From Deltaproteobacteria bacterium (GTDB lineage Bacteria > Desulfobacterota > Desulfobacteria > Desulfobacterales > C00003060), in NCBI GenBank assembly GCA_016930875.1, contig JAFGFW010000035.1, positions 1 to 55,842 on the forward strand: DNA of 55,842 bases, read 5' to 3'. Both the position numbers and the translations under genes were made by a program. The notes beneath the pieces were generated by a model. It was given only the letters and a program-made list of their open reading frames with translations, ran no database searches and had not been told where the DNA came from. This document shows, piece after piece, positions 44,997 through 54,050 of this stretch (the first letter of the stretch is position 1; every line of letters starts with the position of its first letter).

Positions 44997-46592
44997 TCAC
45001 ACGGCTTTTTTGCCATTCTCCAGCCCGTCTCTTTGTTTCCAGGTATTGTGCATCTCCCTGTACTTGGTCTCTTTCTCAATGTTTTTCTGCTGGCTGAACA
45101 TCTTTACCAGGTTAAGCAGCGGATACTCAAAGTCCGGCCTAAATTCCAAGGCCTTCAGGAACGACCTCTCAGCCTCCGGGATTTTACCCTTGTACCAATA
45201 TACAACCCCAAGCTTATTATACGGATCAGCATAGTTCAATTGCGCTAACGGGGTGAAGGTTATCCAGAAAAGAAGCGCAATCAGAATACCGCTCAGAACA
45301 AGAGGCTTGGCCGCTCTCTCCTTGCACCACCCGATTACGGCAAGAACGCCGACTGCGGCAAGAATAATGAATATCGGAATGGCGGGTATTCGCAGCCGGG
45401 ATATAACAAAAATGATCAATACAGACAGAAAAGAGGTCAAGAAAAAGAGGTGCAACACCATTAATTCCCGGCTCTTTCGCAGGGTAACGGCAAACCCCAA
45501 CACGGACAAAGGGAAAACAAGACCAAAGGTCAAGACCGGATGCTTCAGCACTGCAGAATAGTTCCGGTTGAAGTAGTAGTTGAAATAGGTGGGCATTTCC
45601 ACGTCATTGAAGAAGAACTGCGTCTTTTTCAGCATTAGCTTCAGCTCTTCATGCGGATTTTCAATGATGAACCTGAGTCCCTTTTTATACCAATAGCCTG
45701 ACACTTCTTTTGAAGAGAGCGGCCTTTTAAGATCTGCTTCAGCCTTTTCTTTATATTTCAGCAAGATAGCCCCAGTGAACCTCAACTCTTCGTTAAAGGT
45801 AGGGCTTGCCCCCTTGTGATGTCCAAAATAGAAGTTATGACCTCCGGACGGGTTGAGGAGAAGAACTTCTCCTGATACCGCATAGTTTCTGGCCATAAAC
45901 AGGCCGGGCATTATGAATACCCCAATGCAAAACCACGCATAGGATCGGACACGGTGTGCGACCTTCAATCCGTTCTTGCCAAAAAGAAAGTAGAGCGCAA
46001 GCAGGGCCGGAAATAGAACCATATTTGGCCTTCCCATGATAGCAGCCCCCACGAAAAAACCGGCAAGACACATCTTTTTCGCCCCGGCTTGCTCGTCTCT
46101 CATGATGATAAGAATGGAAACAAGACAGAAGAAAACAACCCATGAAAGGACTATGATTTCTGCGTCATAAAATATGAAGGGCCCATACAGGGTGGCTATC
46201 CCTCCTGAAACAAGGGCGGCTGTTTTTCCGAAATAGTGTCTGGCAATTAGGGCAATCAAGCAGCAATTGATGCTGCCGATAAGAATCTGAACAAGGCGCA
46301 CTGCATAGAAATCGATGCCGAATGTTTTGAACATCCCTGCCAGGATATAGGAGTAGATCGGGCTGTTGTCGAAGAATATCTCCGTTCCTCCCAGGATATC
46401 TTCGTCAAGGATCTTAAATGCCGTCTTGACATAAGCCGCGTGACCGCCCAGAGGAATGTCAAAAGATGGGTAGGATGTGTAGCTGTTCAGGTGGATGAGA
46501 CGAATGGCAAAGGCCACAGCAAAAACGAGGAAGAGATAGAGGGTGTTCCTTCTATCCGATGATTCTTGCACTGTCTCGGACTGGTTCCTCAT
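44997..46592 (-). CDS. GT-C membrane glycosyltransferase (GT39/PMT-like) with short TPR tail
   Basis: 531 aa from ATG 46592; ATG 46634 would add 14 residues and overlap the upstream gene. Membrane helices begin at about residue 17 with LYLFLVFAVAFAIRLIHL. Loop 1 has SYPSFDIPLGGHAAYVKTAF with an acidic residue in the usual place and DNSPIYSYILAGMF. The C-terminus (about 450-525) has a TPR-like pair, YNKLGVVYWYKGKIPEAERS and LKALEFRPDFEYPLLNLV. It is the closest relative in this window of the GT-C gene beside rseP. It directly follows a Dpm1/ALG5-like GT2, which may supply its donor. Confidence 0.75.
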   Translation of the reverse strand: MRNQSETVQESSDRRNTLYLFLVFAVAFAIRLIHLNSYTSYPSFDIPLGGHAAYVKTAFKILDEDILGGTEIFFDNSPIYSYILAGMFKTFGIDFYAVRLVQILIGSINCCLIALIARHYFGKTAALVSGGIATLYGPFIFYDAEIIVLSWVVFFCLVSILIIMRDEQAGAKKMCLAGFFVGAAIMGRPNMVLFPALLALYFLFGKNGLKVAHRVRSYAWFCIGVFIMPGLFMARNYAVSGEVLLLNPSGGHNFYFGHHKGASPTFNEELRFTGAILLKYKEKAEADLKRPLSSKEVSGYWYKKGLRFIIENPHEELKLMLKKTQFFFNDVEMPTYFNYYFNRNYSAVLKHPVLTFGLVFPLSVLGFAVTLRKSRELMVLHLFFLTSFLSVLIIFVISRLRIPAIPIFIILAAVGVLAVIGWCKERAAKPLVLSGILIALLFWITFTPLAQLNYADPYNKLGVVYWYKGKIPEAERSFLKALEFRPDFEYPLLNLVKMFSQQKNIEKETKYREMHNTWKQRDGLENGKKAV

Positions 46593-46602
46593 GTTCCAAC
46601 CA

Positions 46603-47337
46603 TCAACGGCAGCGAGCGTAACCATTCTTAACATTGTAGCAGCGTATTTGTAGGATCTCTGTAAGTGTTTTGATGCAAGCTGGCCCTATTCGAACCTTTG
46701 AGTCGAAAGAGTGATACCAATCTACGGGTATTTCGCCGATCCTATAACCGAGTTTTTGGGCAACAAAAATGATTTCGGCATCATATCCCCATCTTTCAAT
46801 CTTTGATCGAGAAAAAATGTCTAGAGCAGCGTTCTTTTCAAAGCCCTTTAGTCCGCATGTAACATCTGAGATTCTCAGGCCGAGGCTAAATCGGGTAAAC
46901 CATCTAAAGACTTCCCCCAAGAATTGTCTTAACGGATCTTCACGGACCTTCATGGATGACTCTGGGAGGTGCCTCGATCCTATGACCACTGAAATTCCAC
47001 TATCCAGCTTTTTCAAACATGTGCCGATAAAATGCGCCGGCACGGCCAGATCAGCGTCAGTATAGACCATATACTTTCCAGTGGCGTTCAAAATGCCGCG
47101 TTTAACTGCATGTCCTTTGCCTTTGTTCTTTTTGCAGTTGAAGGAATTTGCTTGCGGAGTATTGTCGAGAATCTCATCAACAATGGAAGCTGTACTGTCC
47201 GTGCTTCCGTCATTAACCAGAATAATTTCATAATCCTTTCTCAACGTGTCCAGGTATGACTTGATAGTTTGAAAATTCTGCCTGAGGCAGCGTTCTTCAT
47301 TATAAAGGGGCATGACAAGGGACAAATAGGGCATCAT
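46603..47337 (-). CDS. Dpm1/ALG5-like glycosyltransferase family 2
   Basis: 244 aa, a complete single-domain GT2: YLSLVMPLYNEERCLRQNF, EIILVNDGSTDSTASIV, KNKGKGHAVKRGILNATG, MVYTDADLAVPAHFIGTCL and DVTCGLKGFEKNAALDIF followed by YDAEIIFVAQKLGYRI. This is the dolichyl-phosphate glucosyltransferase-type signature. No C-terminal helices follow, unlike the two other Dpm1-like enzymes nearby. It precedes and nearly touches the GT-C gene at 44997-46592 (10-nt gap, or overlap if the longer start is used). Confidence 0.88.
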   Translation of the reverse strand: MMPYLSLVMPLYNEERCLRQNFQTIKSYLDTLRKDYEIILVNDGSTDSTASIVDEILDNTPQANSFNCKKNKGKGHAVKRGILNATGKYMVYTDADLAVPAHFIGTCLKKLDSGISVVIGSRHLPESSMKVREDPLRQFLGEVFRWFTRFSLGLRISDVTCGLKGFEKNAALDIFSRSKIERWGYDAEIIFVAQKLGYRIGEIPVDWYHSFDSKVRIGPACIKTLTEILQIRCYNVKNGYARCR

Positions 47338-47420
47338 CCTATTAAACTCGCTTTTCCCAGCTCCAACCGGGCTTGTTCAAAGAACTGCCATACAAGACTG
47401 CATGGTGGGGCCATTTGGAG

Positions 47421-48398
47421 CTATCCTGTTTTTTTGAGGAAGAGGGTCACGGTGCTCCCGGATTTCAACAATGAGAACAAGCTGGCACTGCAGAAAGCTA
47501 TGACTGTCAAATGGAGCAAGAGTGAGAGCCCAATGATTTTCCTCAAAGGATTAGAAGTAATGCAATCTTTGTGCCTGCGAGCGCCCTGAATGAGATCAAA
47601 AGGAAAGCGCCGGCCGAATCCGAGCATGGCGTACGGATAACAGAGGCTATCGATGACGTTATACTCCTGTGAGAAGTGACGATGGTGAATGACCCGGTAG
47701 CCTCTGGTCTGAAAAAAGGCGGCTAGGCGCTTCATGTCAAAGTGGATCACATGACGGGGTAGATCCAGGTGAAGCCAGGACGGACCTGACAGGCGGCTTT
47801 GAAGGCTTTCCATATGGGGCGCTGAAATGACCAGGAGCCCTCCAGGGGCAAGGAGGCGATCTGCCATCTCCAGGGCTTTGCCAGGTTCTGGCATGTGCTC
47901 CAGAGAATGCCAGAAACAGATGGCCTGATATGGGTCTGACCGGCGTTGAGTCGGTTCCTCCAGTGTGCGGAAGATCTGCTGATTCAGATTCCTGCTTGCC
48001 CGGTCGCCCGCCACGGTATCGAGTTCGATGCCGTCAACTCGATATCCCCAGCTCTTCAGAAATTTGAGCATCAGCCCCCTGCCACAGCCCACATCCAGGA
48101 CACGGCCCTGTGGTATCAACCTCCGCACTGCCCTTGCGCGTAAGTATCGAAAGAACCTGACTATGGCTTCCACCGAACCGACGAATTTTCCCCCTCCTTG
48201 GCCGTAGTAGTCCACGTCATAGTATCCGGACAGGGTCTCAGAATCAGGCATGGGATGGATAAAAGATGTCCCACAGTCGGAACATTGATAAAGTGACCAG
48301 TCTCCCGGCACAACATGCTGGTAGCCAGGGCGGGGCCGCGTGCTTCTTGATTTACACAACGGACATATAGGGCGCTCGTCATGGGTATCCATTGTCAT
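47421..48398 (-). CDS. Methyltransferase with N-terminal zinc-ribbon-like motif
   Basis: 325 aa. The first 45 residues hold two CxxC pairs (CPLCKS and CSDCGTSF), probably a zinc ribbon, followed by the linker seen in sugar C-methyltransferase-like proteins (SGYYDVDYYG). The SAM domain follows: GRVLDVGCGRGLMLKFLKSW, VDGIELDTVAG, ICFWHSLEHMPEPGKAL and APGGLLVISAPH. A hydrophobic helix near 285-310 may tether it to the membrane. It lies between two GT-C/GT2 pairs, so modification of the lipid-linked glycan is likely. Confidence 0.85.
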   Translation of the reverse strand: MTMDTHDERPICPLCKSRSTRPRPGYQHVVPGDWSLYQCSDCGTSFIHPMPDSETLSGYYDVDYYGQGGGKFVGSVEAIVRFFRYLRARAVRRLIPQGRVLDVGCGRGLMLKFLKSWGYRVDGIELDTVAGDRASRNLNQQIFRTLEEPTQRRSDPYQAICFWHSLEHMPEPGKALEMADRLLAPGGLLVISAPHMESLQSRLSGPSWLHLDLPRHVIHFDMKRLAAFFQTRGYRVIHHRHFSQEYNVIDSLCYPYAMLGFGRRFPFDLIQGARRHKDCITSNPLRKIIGLSLLLHLTVIAFCSASLFSLLKSGSTVTLFLKKTG

Positions 48399-48456
48399 TA
48401 TTCAACCTACTGTTCTTTACCGTACAGGATTTGCTCGATGGTAAAGAATTCAAGCT

Positions 48457-50250
48457 CTAGTCCTTTGAAACCGAATTCGACTGTTCCCTAACCGCCTTGG
48501 CGCGATCACCCATACGACGATAGGCAACTGCCAGGTTCTTTCTTAGCTGAACGGAATCCGGTGTTATGCTAAGGCCCTTATTCAGAGCAGAAACGCAATT
48601 ATCATAATCGCCCATCTCCCCGTATGTCGCACCGATATTTGCCCAGAACTGAGATTCATCCGGCAAGAAAACAATTGCCTTCCTATAATGCTCCAAAGCC
48701 TCTGTGTGCTCGCTTAAATGGAAGTACGCCGTTCCAATATTGTTATGCCATTCTCCGCGTTTCTTGCGGTTCATGGATAATGATTTGGCCTGTTCCAGCA
48801 ATGAAATGGCCGCTTCCGGCCGACCAGTTTCCGTTAACAAGGCGGAGTAGTTGATGTAGTTTCCGGCCTCGCCTGGATAATACTCGATGGCCATCTTGAA
48901 ATACCTTTCAGCCTGCTGGTAATCCTTGCTATTAAAAAGATTTTCAGCCAGTCCACCGGCGTAGAAATAGTTGTTGAAGTGAAACACCTCCTGTCTGAAA
49001 AAGGCGTCTTCGTCATGCCACAGGTATTTATTGAGGACAAAGGAATAAGTTCCCGCATAGACAAGCACAGGGATAAGAATACTTATTGTGAGAAAACGGT
49101 TTCTTTTCAATGATCTTCCTATGAACGGCGTCGCGGCAAGGGACAGGAATATCATAGGCAGGTAAAGCCATCTCGTAGATATCAAGGTGACTGCAGAGGT
49201 AGGAATAATATTCAAGATCGGCAACAGGGCGACAAGGAAGGAAAAGACCGAAAATGTCAATAACTTGTTTTTCCTCATTTGCCACAAAACAAGGCCCAAA
49301 AGGGCCATACCGCAAAAACTGGCTATGGCTTGCCAGTTTAGGTAATCTGCTGGATAGCCAACAATAAAACTGTGAAGCCCGTAAGGGGCGAAAACAAGTT
49401 TCAGATTCCAGGCCACAAGATAAGTGGCAAAATAAACCCTCTTCCAAAAGTCTGCCGCGTCCGATGGTGTCAGCCATGCACCTGTTACCATCTTTCTGAG
49501 GAGAAAATAAGCAGTTAGAACCAGAATAAATGGAAGGTAGCTAATCAGCTCTTGAGAAATGTCTCGTCTTTTTCCGGACAGAAATCTATTGTAGAAAAAG
49601 ATACAAGGAAGCACCAACAGACCAAACTCCTTGGAAAGAACAGCCATAGCAAAGAAAAGCACAGATGCTATGAAGCTCAGAGAGATCGCACCTTCCCATC
49701 TTTTCAAGTAACAATACACAGACGAAATCACAAAAAGCGTTACAAGTATGTTGTTTCTGGCGGAAATCCATGACACGGATTCGGTGTTGACAGGGTGGAT
49801 GGCATAAAGAAGAGTCACCCAAAAAGCCGCCTGACGATCATTGACCAGAAACAGCAGGAACCTGAATAAGAGAAAACAGGTCAGAAGGTGGAGAATCAAG
49901 TTTGTGGCCCTGAAGCCTTGAGGGGTCATCCCCCACAACCTGCAATCCAGCCAATAAGAAAGGCTTGTTAGCGGTCTGTAGTACCCGGTGTGCGAGTTCC
50001 TTGTTCCTTGACTGTCGGTTATTCCATCTTCTCTGGCTAAGTGAGAATAGATAGGCTGTGCCTCCCTGATGTATCTGTTGTTTCTTATCAGAGAGTTGTC
50101 ATCCAGTATGAAGCTTCCTGTAAAGGTCGGGAGATAGACAACTGAAACAACAAGGCTGATAAGAATATACGGCAAGAAGGCTCGGTTTGTACTAATAGAG
50201 GACGTATGGAGATCTTTATTAGTCAATTTCTGCATCGTCAAGGGGTGCAA
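48457..50250 (-). CDS. TMTC-like GT-C membrane protein with TPR repeats
   Basis: 597 aa. The N-terminal membrane core has loop 1 GSFILDDNSLIRNNRYIREA, the conserved YYRPLTSLSYWLDCRLWG and the TMTC-type HPVNTESVSWISARNNILVT. Residues 440-590 are four TPRs, for example YQQAERYFKMAIEYYPGEAG and ALEHYRKAIVFLPDESQFW. The TTG start at 50250 overlaps the upstream Dpm1-like gene by 32 nt; ATG 50235 is an alternative. The overlap implies that donor synthase and transferase are made together. The acceptor is unknown. Confidence 0.8.
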   Translation of the reverse strand: MHPLTMQKLTNKDLHTSSISTNRAFLPYILISLVVSVVYLPTFTGSFILDDNSLIRNNRYIREAQPIYSHLAREDGITDSQGTRNSHTGYYRPLTSLSYWLDCRLWGMTPQGFRATNLILHLLTCFLLFRFLLFLVNDRQAAFWVTLLYAIHPVNTESVSWISARNNILVTLFVISSVYCYLKRWEGAISLSFIASVLFFAMAVLSKEFGLLVLPCIFFYNRFLSGKRRDISQELISYLPFILVLTAYFLLRKMVTGAWLTPSDAADFWKRVYFATYLVAWNLKLVFAPYGLHSFIVGYPADYLNWQAIASFCGMALLGLVLWQMRKNKLLTFSVFSFLVALLPILNIIPTSAVTLISTRWLYLPMIFLSLAATPFIGRSLKRNRFLTISILIPVLVYAGTYSFVLNKYLWHDEDAFFRQEVFHFNNYFYAGGLAENLFNSKDYQQAERYFKMAIEYYPGEAGNYINYSALLTETGRPEAAISLLEQAKSLSMNRKKRGEWHNNIGTAYFHLSEHTEALEHYRKAIVFLPDESQFWANIGATYGEMGDYDNCVSALNKGLSITPDSVQLRKNLAVAYRRMGDRAKAVREQSNSVSKD

Positions 50251-50980
50251 AGAGGCGACTACAGTACATTCCCCACCGGTGTAACCGAAACGCCATCGAG
50301 GTCTTGACGACTCCTATGCCATAAAGGACAGCTTTAGGGAAGCTGATCGAAGAGGAATCCTCCATATAGCGTGTGGGGCAAGTAATCTCCCCAATGTCGA
50401 ATCCGGCATATATAATCTGCGAAAGCATCTGGTTGTCAAAGACAAAATCATCATCATTGTTTTCCATGGGGAGTGTTTCCAGGAGCTTCCTGGAAAATGC
50501 TCTGTATCCCGTGTGATACTCCGACAGCTTGTATTCGATCAAAAAGTTCTGAAGAAGCGTGAGTATGCGGTTGGCTACGTACTTGTACCGTGGCATACCT
50601 CCCTTGAGTGCGCCCACACCAAGGATACGCGACCCCAGTACACAATCAAAGAGCCCTTCGGCAATGAGGGACGCCATGGCAGTGATGAGTTTTGGTGTAT
50701 ATTGATAGTCGGGATGGACCATGATGACAATGTCTGCCCCCAGTTTCAGGGCCTCCTTGTAACAGGTCTTTTGATTCCCCCCGTAGCCACGATTTCTGGC
50801 ATGGACGATGGTATTGATTCCAATAGAGCGGGCAATTTCAGCTGTTCTGTCCCGGCTCTTATCGTCCACAAGAATGACGCTGTCTACGATATCTTTTGGA
50901 ATTTCCGCATAGGTCCTCCTCAAGGTCTTTTCCGCATTATAGGCGGGCATGACTACTACTATATGTTTTCCTGTGAGCAT
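50219..50980 (-). CDS. Dpm1-like glycosyltransferase family 2
   Basis: 253 aa. Motifs are HIVVVMPAYNAEKTLRRTYA, SVILVDDKSRDRTAEIARSI, HARNRGYGGNQKTCYKEALK, VIMVHPDYQYTPKLITAMA and EYHTGYRAFSRKLLETLPME, characteristic of the DPM1/DPG synthase branch in which DD is followed by the HPDYQYTP acceptor-side motif. There is no long membrane domain. GGAGGGGG at good spacing precedes ATG 50980. The 3' end overlaps the TMTC-like gene 48457-50250. Confidence 0.9.
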   Translation of the reverse strand: MLTGKHIVVVMPAYNAEKTLRRTYAEIPKDIVDSVILVDDKSRDRTAEIARSIGINTIVHARNRGYGGNQKTCYKEALKLGADIVIMVHPDYQYTPKLITAMASLIAEGLFDCVLGSRILGVGALKGGMPRYKYVANRILTLLQNFLIEYKLSEYHTGYRAFSRKLLETLPMENNDDDFVFDNQMLSQIIYAGFDIGEITCPTRYMEDSSSISFPKAVLYGIGVVKTSMAFRLHRWGMYCSRLFAPLDDAEID

Positions 50981-51063
50981 AAGCGCGCCCCCTCCAGGCA
51001 GTTTCCCAGAATTGACAGGATCTCACATATCATGGTTCAACTATTGACGCATTCATGAAAAGT

Positions 51064-51081
51064 CGATTTTGCTCAAAATCG
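51064..51081 (-). terminator. Perfect palindrome after a TPR GT-C gene (weak terminator candidate)
   Basis: CGATTTTG-CT-CAAAATCG is a perfect 8-bp inverted repeat with a 2-nt centre, 13 nt past the stop of the 689-aa TPR protein. In the minus-strand direction it is followed by ACTTTTC, a short T-run. It could be a weak intrinsic terminator or a protein site. Confidence 0.35.
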
Positions 51082-51093
51082 TTCGCAAAAGTA

Positions 51094-53163
51094 TCATTGC
51101 GAGTTTGACACTTGTATTTTGGACAAGATGTCTCTCACCGTGGCCGCCTGGTCATAGTCCGGGTCTGCGGCCAAGGCCTTTTTGAAGTAAAACCCTGCCT
51201 GTTGCATATTCTTGAGATGCTTCAGGTAGATCATGCCAAGGTTGTGCATGGCTTCAACATCCTTTTGATCAATTTCCAGAAGACTTTTGTATGTTTGGAC
51301 TGCCATTTCAAATTGTCCAATCATGCTGTAAGCAGTGGCAAGGTTGAACATGGCTTCCTGATTTTCGCCGTCGATCCCTATGGCTTTCTGGAGCGCCGGG
51401 ATGGCAAGATCGTAGCGTTTCTGCCTGGCCCATGCAAGGCCCAGGCTGCTGTATGCTCCAGTCGACTTTGGCCTGAGGATAATCGCTTGCTGGAGTGCAC
51501 TTACCGCACTTTCTGACTTTCCCATGTCCATGTAAAGGAGCCCGAGGTTGTGATACGATGCAGCAAAATTCGGATTGATCCTTATAGCTGCCTGGTAGTG
51601 TTTTAGTGCGGCCGCGTGGTTTTCGTCTTTTTTGCTCAAGGTTGCCAGGAGATCATGAGCTATGTAGTTGTTGGGATTCAGTGTCACGGCACGGTTCAGA
51701 CTCTGTAGCGCCAAATCGTGTTGCCCTGTCTCAAGGTACACCATCCCCATATTCGTATATATTTCAGTGGGATACGGCGGTGTCAAGGTCAAAGCCTTTT
51801 GAAAGGCGAAGATTGCGCGGTCGTATGACTTGCCGTGGAGATAGCTGTTCCCAAGGTTGAAATGGGGCCGATAATGGTTTGGGGATTTTCTTGCTGCATC
51901 TTCCCAAAATGCGACAGGGTCGTTCCATAGCATGTTCCTCTCATATGTCCAGAACGAAAAGACGACCATTAATACCGTCATAGCCGCAACAACGATTTTG
52001 GGTTTGCTGAAACTCATAAATCCCACCCACGCAAGAGGCAGAAAAAACAGCATGGAAGGAAGATACACGCGATGCTCGAACATCGGTTCTATGCTGGCGG
52101 CCAAGGATTCTATCGCCATGTTCGCAAAGAACCAGATCACACAGAAGGCCACAAGCCGATGGCGTTTGGCCATAACAATTGCTCCGACCAACAGGGCAAG
52201 AAGACCAGCAAAGGAGACAAAGGTCGTAAAAGGACTAAACAGGCTGTGAGACACGGAAACATCGTGATTAAGGTTAAGCCTTGCCGGGCAAGGAAAGAGC
52301 AAGAGGTTGATATAGGCAAAGATGACCCTGCCCTGGGTCAGTAAGCGCTCAAAAGCCGTGTATCCGCGAACAGGAGATATGGCGGTTAGGAGATTGATGG
52401 GGCTGTAGTGATACACAAGATATACGGTCGTCAGCAGTCCGGTCAGACCTGTCACGACATAGAGGGAAGATCTTTTCAGCCACGCCAAGTCCAGGTCCTG
52501 AAAAAAGAGCCACTCATATGCAAATATCAAGACAGGCATAGTGAATCCGATCTCTTTGGATGCGATGGAGAACAACCAGAATAGGGCAGCAAACGCAAAA
52601 AGACTCACGCGGGCAAAACCTTTTGTGCTCTGTCGGCCATATACATAAAAGAGGAATGAACATAAGAAAAACAGGGTCGCCATACTGGTCATGCGCTGAA
52701 CGATGTAGGTGACTGACTGAATCTGCACGGGATTGACAAACCAAAGGAGGCTGGCCACGGCTGCAATATGCATGGGGCGCTGGCATCTGTGACGGAGAGG
52801 CGCCAGGGTGATCGTCTTGAACAAAAAGAGGTAGAGGAGGATACCGTTTATCACATGGATGGCAATATTGACCAAATGATACCCTGGCAGGCCAAGGCCA
52901 TGCAGATAGTAGTTCAGGGTAAAACTGAGGTTGGCCAACGGCCTGTAGCGGGCAAAACCGCTAAATGACGCGCTGACAAGCTCAGTGAGGGATAATGATT
53001 TTATGGCGTACAGGCTATCCTTTACGTTGATGAAATCATCCATGTAGAAAGGGACCTTTAAGGTATGGCCATAGATGAGCACACCAAAGAGTGTGATAAT
53101 CAGGAACACCAAGATGTGTGCGGAAAGAGCCGGGCTGGAAAGGGGGGGGCTTTCTTCTGACAT
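51094..53163 (-). CDS. TMTC-like GT-C membrane protein with long TPR domain
   Basis: 689 aa, the longest of the set. Loop 1 carries VPFYMDDFINVKDSLYAIKS, then YRPLANLSFTLNYYLHGLG and the position-equivalent NPVQIQSVTYIVQRMTSMAT. About ten helices end near residue 410. Seven TPRs follow (about 425-680), for example YDRAIFAFQKALTLTPPYPT and ESAVSALQQAIILRPKSTGA. It is the first glycosylation gene downstream of pilA on the same strand, separated from it by the pilA terminator. That position makes the pilin a candidate acceptor, but no direct evidence exists. Confidence 0.82.
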   Translation of the reverse strand: MSEESPPLSSPALSAHILVFLIITLFGVLIYGHTLKVPFYMDDFINVKDSLYAIKSLSLTELVSASFSGFARYRPLANLSFTLNYYLHGLGLPGYHLVNIAIHVINGILLYLFLFKTITLAPLRHRCQRPMHIAAVASLLWFVNPVQIQSVTYIVQRMTSMATLFFLCSFLFYVYGRQSTKGFARVSLFAFAALFWLFSIASKEIGFTMPVLIFAYEWLFFQDLDLAWLKRSSLYVVTGLTGLLTTVYLVYHYSPINLLTAISPVRGYTAFERLLTQGRVIFAYINLLLFPCPARLNLNHDVSVSHSLFSPFTTFVSFAGLLALLVGAIVMAKRHRLVAFCVIWFFANMAIESLAASIEPMFEHRVYLPSMLFFLPLAWVGFMSFSKPKIVVAAMTVLMVVFSFWTYERNMLWNDPVAFWEDAARKSPNHYRPHFNLGNSYLHGKSYDRAIFAFQKALTLTPPYPTEIYTNMGMVYLETGQHDLALQSLNRAVTLNPNNYIAHDLLATLSKKDENHAAALKHYQAAIRINPNFAASYHNLGLLYMDMGKSESAVSALQQAIILRPKSTGAYSSLGLAWARQKRYDLAIPALQKAIGIDGENQEAMFNLATAYSMIGQFEMAVQTYKSLLEIDQKDVEAMHNLGMIYLKHLKNMQQAGFYFKKALAADPDYDQAATVRDILSKIQVSNSQ

Positions 53164-53225
53164 GGCCGTGACGCCCGTGTCCCAAACAAAATTCTAGAGT
53201 GAAGTCATAGGCCTGCTGGCCTTGT

Positions 53226-53277
53226 AAAAAAGCGAAAAGGAGATAAGCCTTTCATGCTATGCGGCCTATCTCCTTTT
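53226..53277 (-). terminator. Rho-independent terminator of pilA
   Basis: The arms AAAAGGAGATA (53235-53245) and TATCTCCTTTT (53267-53277) pair perfectly over 11 bp. In the minus-strand direction the hairpin is followed by a six-T tract (53226-53231). It begins 21 nt past the pilA stop and separates pilA from the GT-C gene. Confidence 0.85.
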
Positions 53278-53298
53278 CAAATAGAATACCTGATAGCT

Positions 53299-53694
53299 CT
53301 AATTATGGCTGATCGCGCCGTCGTAGGCAACCGAATATGTCCTGTCTCCTGAATTGTGATAAGAGGTTGCGTTGAAGCTATCCTGGGTGCCGCCGCCCCC
53401 AACGGTCGTGATGACGCCCGATGATGGCCGGAAACCATAATCATACAGTTCGTCGCCGGCGGCATCATGAAAGATAGCCTGAATAGTGGAAGTTGGGTGA
53501 TCAGTGAAGTATGCCTGGGATGCTGTGTAAAGGTTTTTTATATCAGCGTTAGCTGATGTGTTGTAAGATCGTTTTCGATAGCTGATAAAGTTCGGAATAG
53601 CGATCGCTGCCAGGATGCCGATAATGGCAATAACGATCATCAACTCAATCAGGGTAAAACCTTCTTGATTCTTTTTGGTAAGTTTTTGAAGCAT
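53299..53694 (-). CDS. pilA: Type IV pilin (major pilin-like)
   Basis: 131 aa. A 12-residue positively charged leader ending in Gly12 precedes the prepilin peptidase site, giving mature [20 protein letters not shown] with the essential Glu5. The hydrophobic N-terminal helix is followed by a short, Ser/Thr/Asn-rich globular part. There are no cysteines, so the C-terminal disulfide loop of many pilins is absent. AGGAGG (53703-53708) lies 8 nt before the ATG. It is transcribed from a predicted sigma-54 promoter about 220 nt upstream and ends in a clear terminator. Neighbouring pilR encodes its probable activator. Many Ser/Thr residues could carry glycans. Confidence 0.93.
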   Translation of the reverse strand: MLQKLTKKNQEGFTLIELMIVIAIIGILAAIAIPNFISYRKRSYNTSANADIKNLYTASQAYFTDHPTSTIQAIFHDAAGDELYDYGFRPSSGVITTVGGGGTQDSFNATSYHNSGDRTYSVAYDGAISHN

Positions 53695-53712
53695 TTCTCA
53701 TACCTCCTTTAA

Positions 53713-53752
53713 TAGAATCGCTATGCGATTCTATGTAACGCGGCTTGGCCGC
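53713..53752 (-). promoter_or_regulatory. Two hairpins in the pilA leader next to the ribosome binding site
   Basis: TAGAATCGC-TAT-GCGATTCTA (53713-53733) and GCGGC-TTG-GCCGC (53740-53752) are perfect stem-loops with 3-nt loops, separated by 6 nt. On the pilA transcript they stand just before TTAAAGGAGG. They could expose or stabilise the translation start of a heavily expressed mRNA. Confidence 0.6.
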
Positions 53753-53926
53753 TTAAAAATTGAAATCCATCTAAAATGACTCGTAAAATCCAAAGATTCT
53801 ATTTGTTGCCATCCTGATTTTTCGCTCACCTCCCTTCGGTCTTAGATAAGTTGTTGTTTGTCAATGATTACGAAAAAAATTGTTTCATGCCATAAATTCT
53901 TTCCAAATAGGCTGCATACGGGAGAT

Positions 53927-53942
53927 AGCAAAAACCGTACCT
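53927..53942 (-). promoter_or_regulatory. Candidate sigma-54 promoter of pilA
   Basis: On the minus strand the sequence AGGTACGGTTTTTGCT matches TGGCACRNNNNTTGCW at all fixed positions but two, with GG and GC at the exact -24/-12 spacing. Transcription would begin near 53916, leaving a leader of about 220 nt. The neighbouring PilR gene encodes a sigma-54 activator, which supports the call. Confidence 0.6.
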
Positions 53943-54050
53943 GACTCGCCAAAAAGAATAAAATATCTTTTAACTAATTGATAATATATAATATCGCCAG
54001 GGAATTAACCAGACTGAAAAAAATCTGAGCCAAGAAGCCGCTTACAAAAA

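Noticed and set aside
53870-53900. Alternative sigma-54 element on the minus strand (TGGCATGAAACAATT)
   Set aside because: It has the -24 half but lacks GC at the -12 position; the element at 53927-53942 fits far better.
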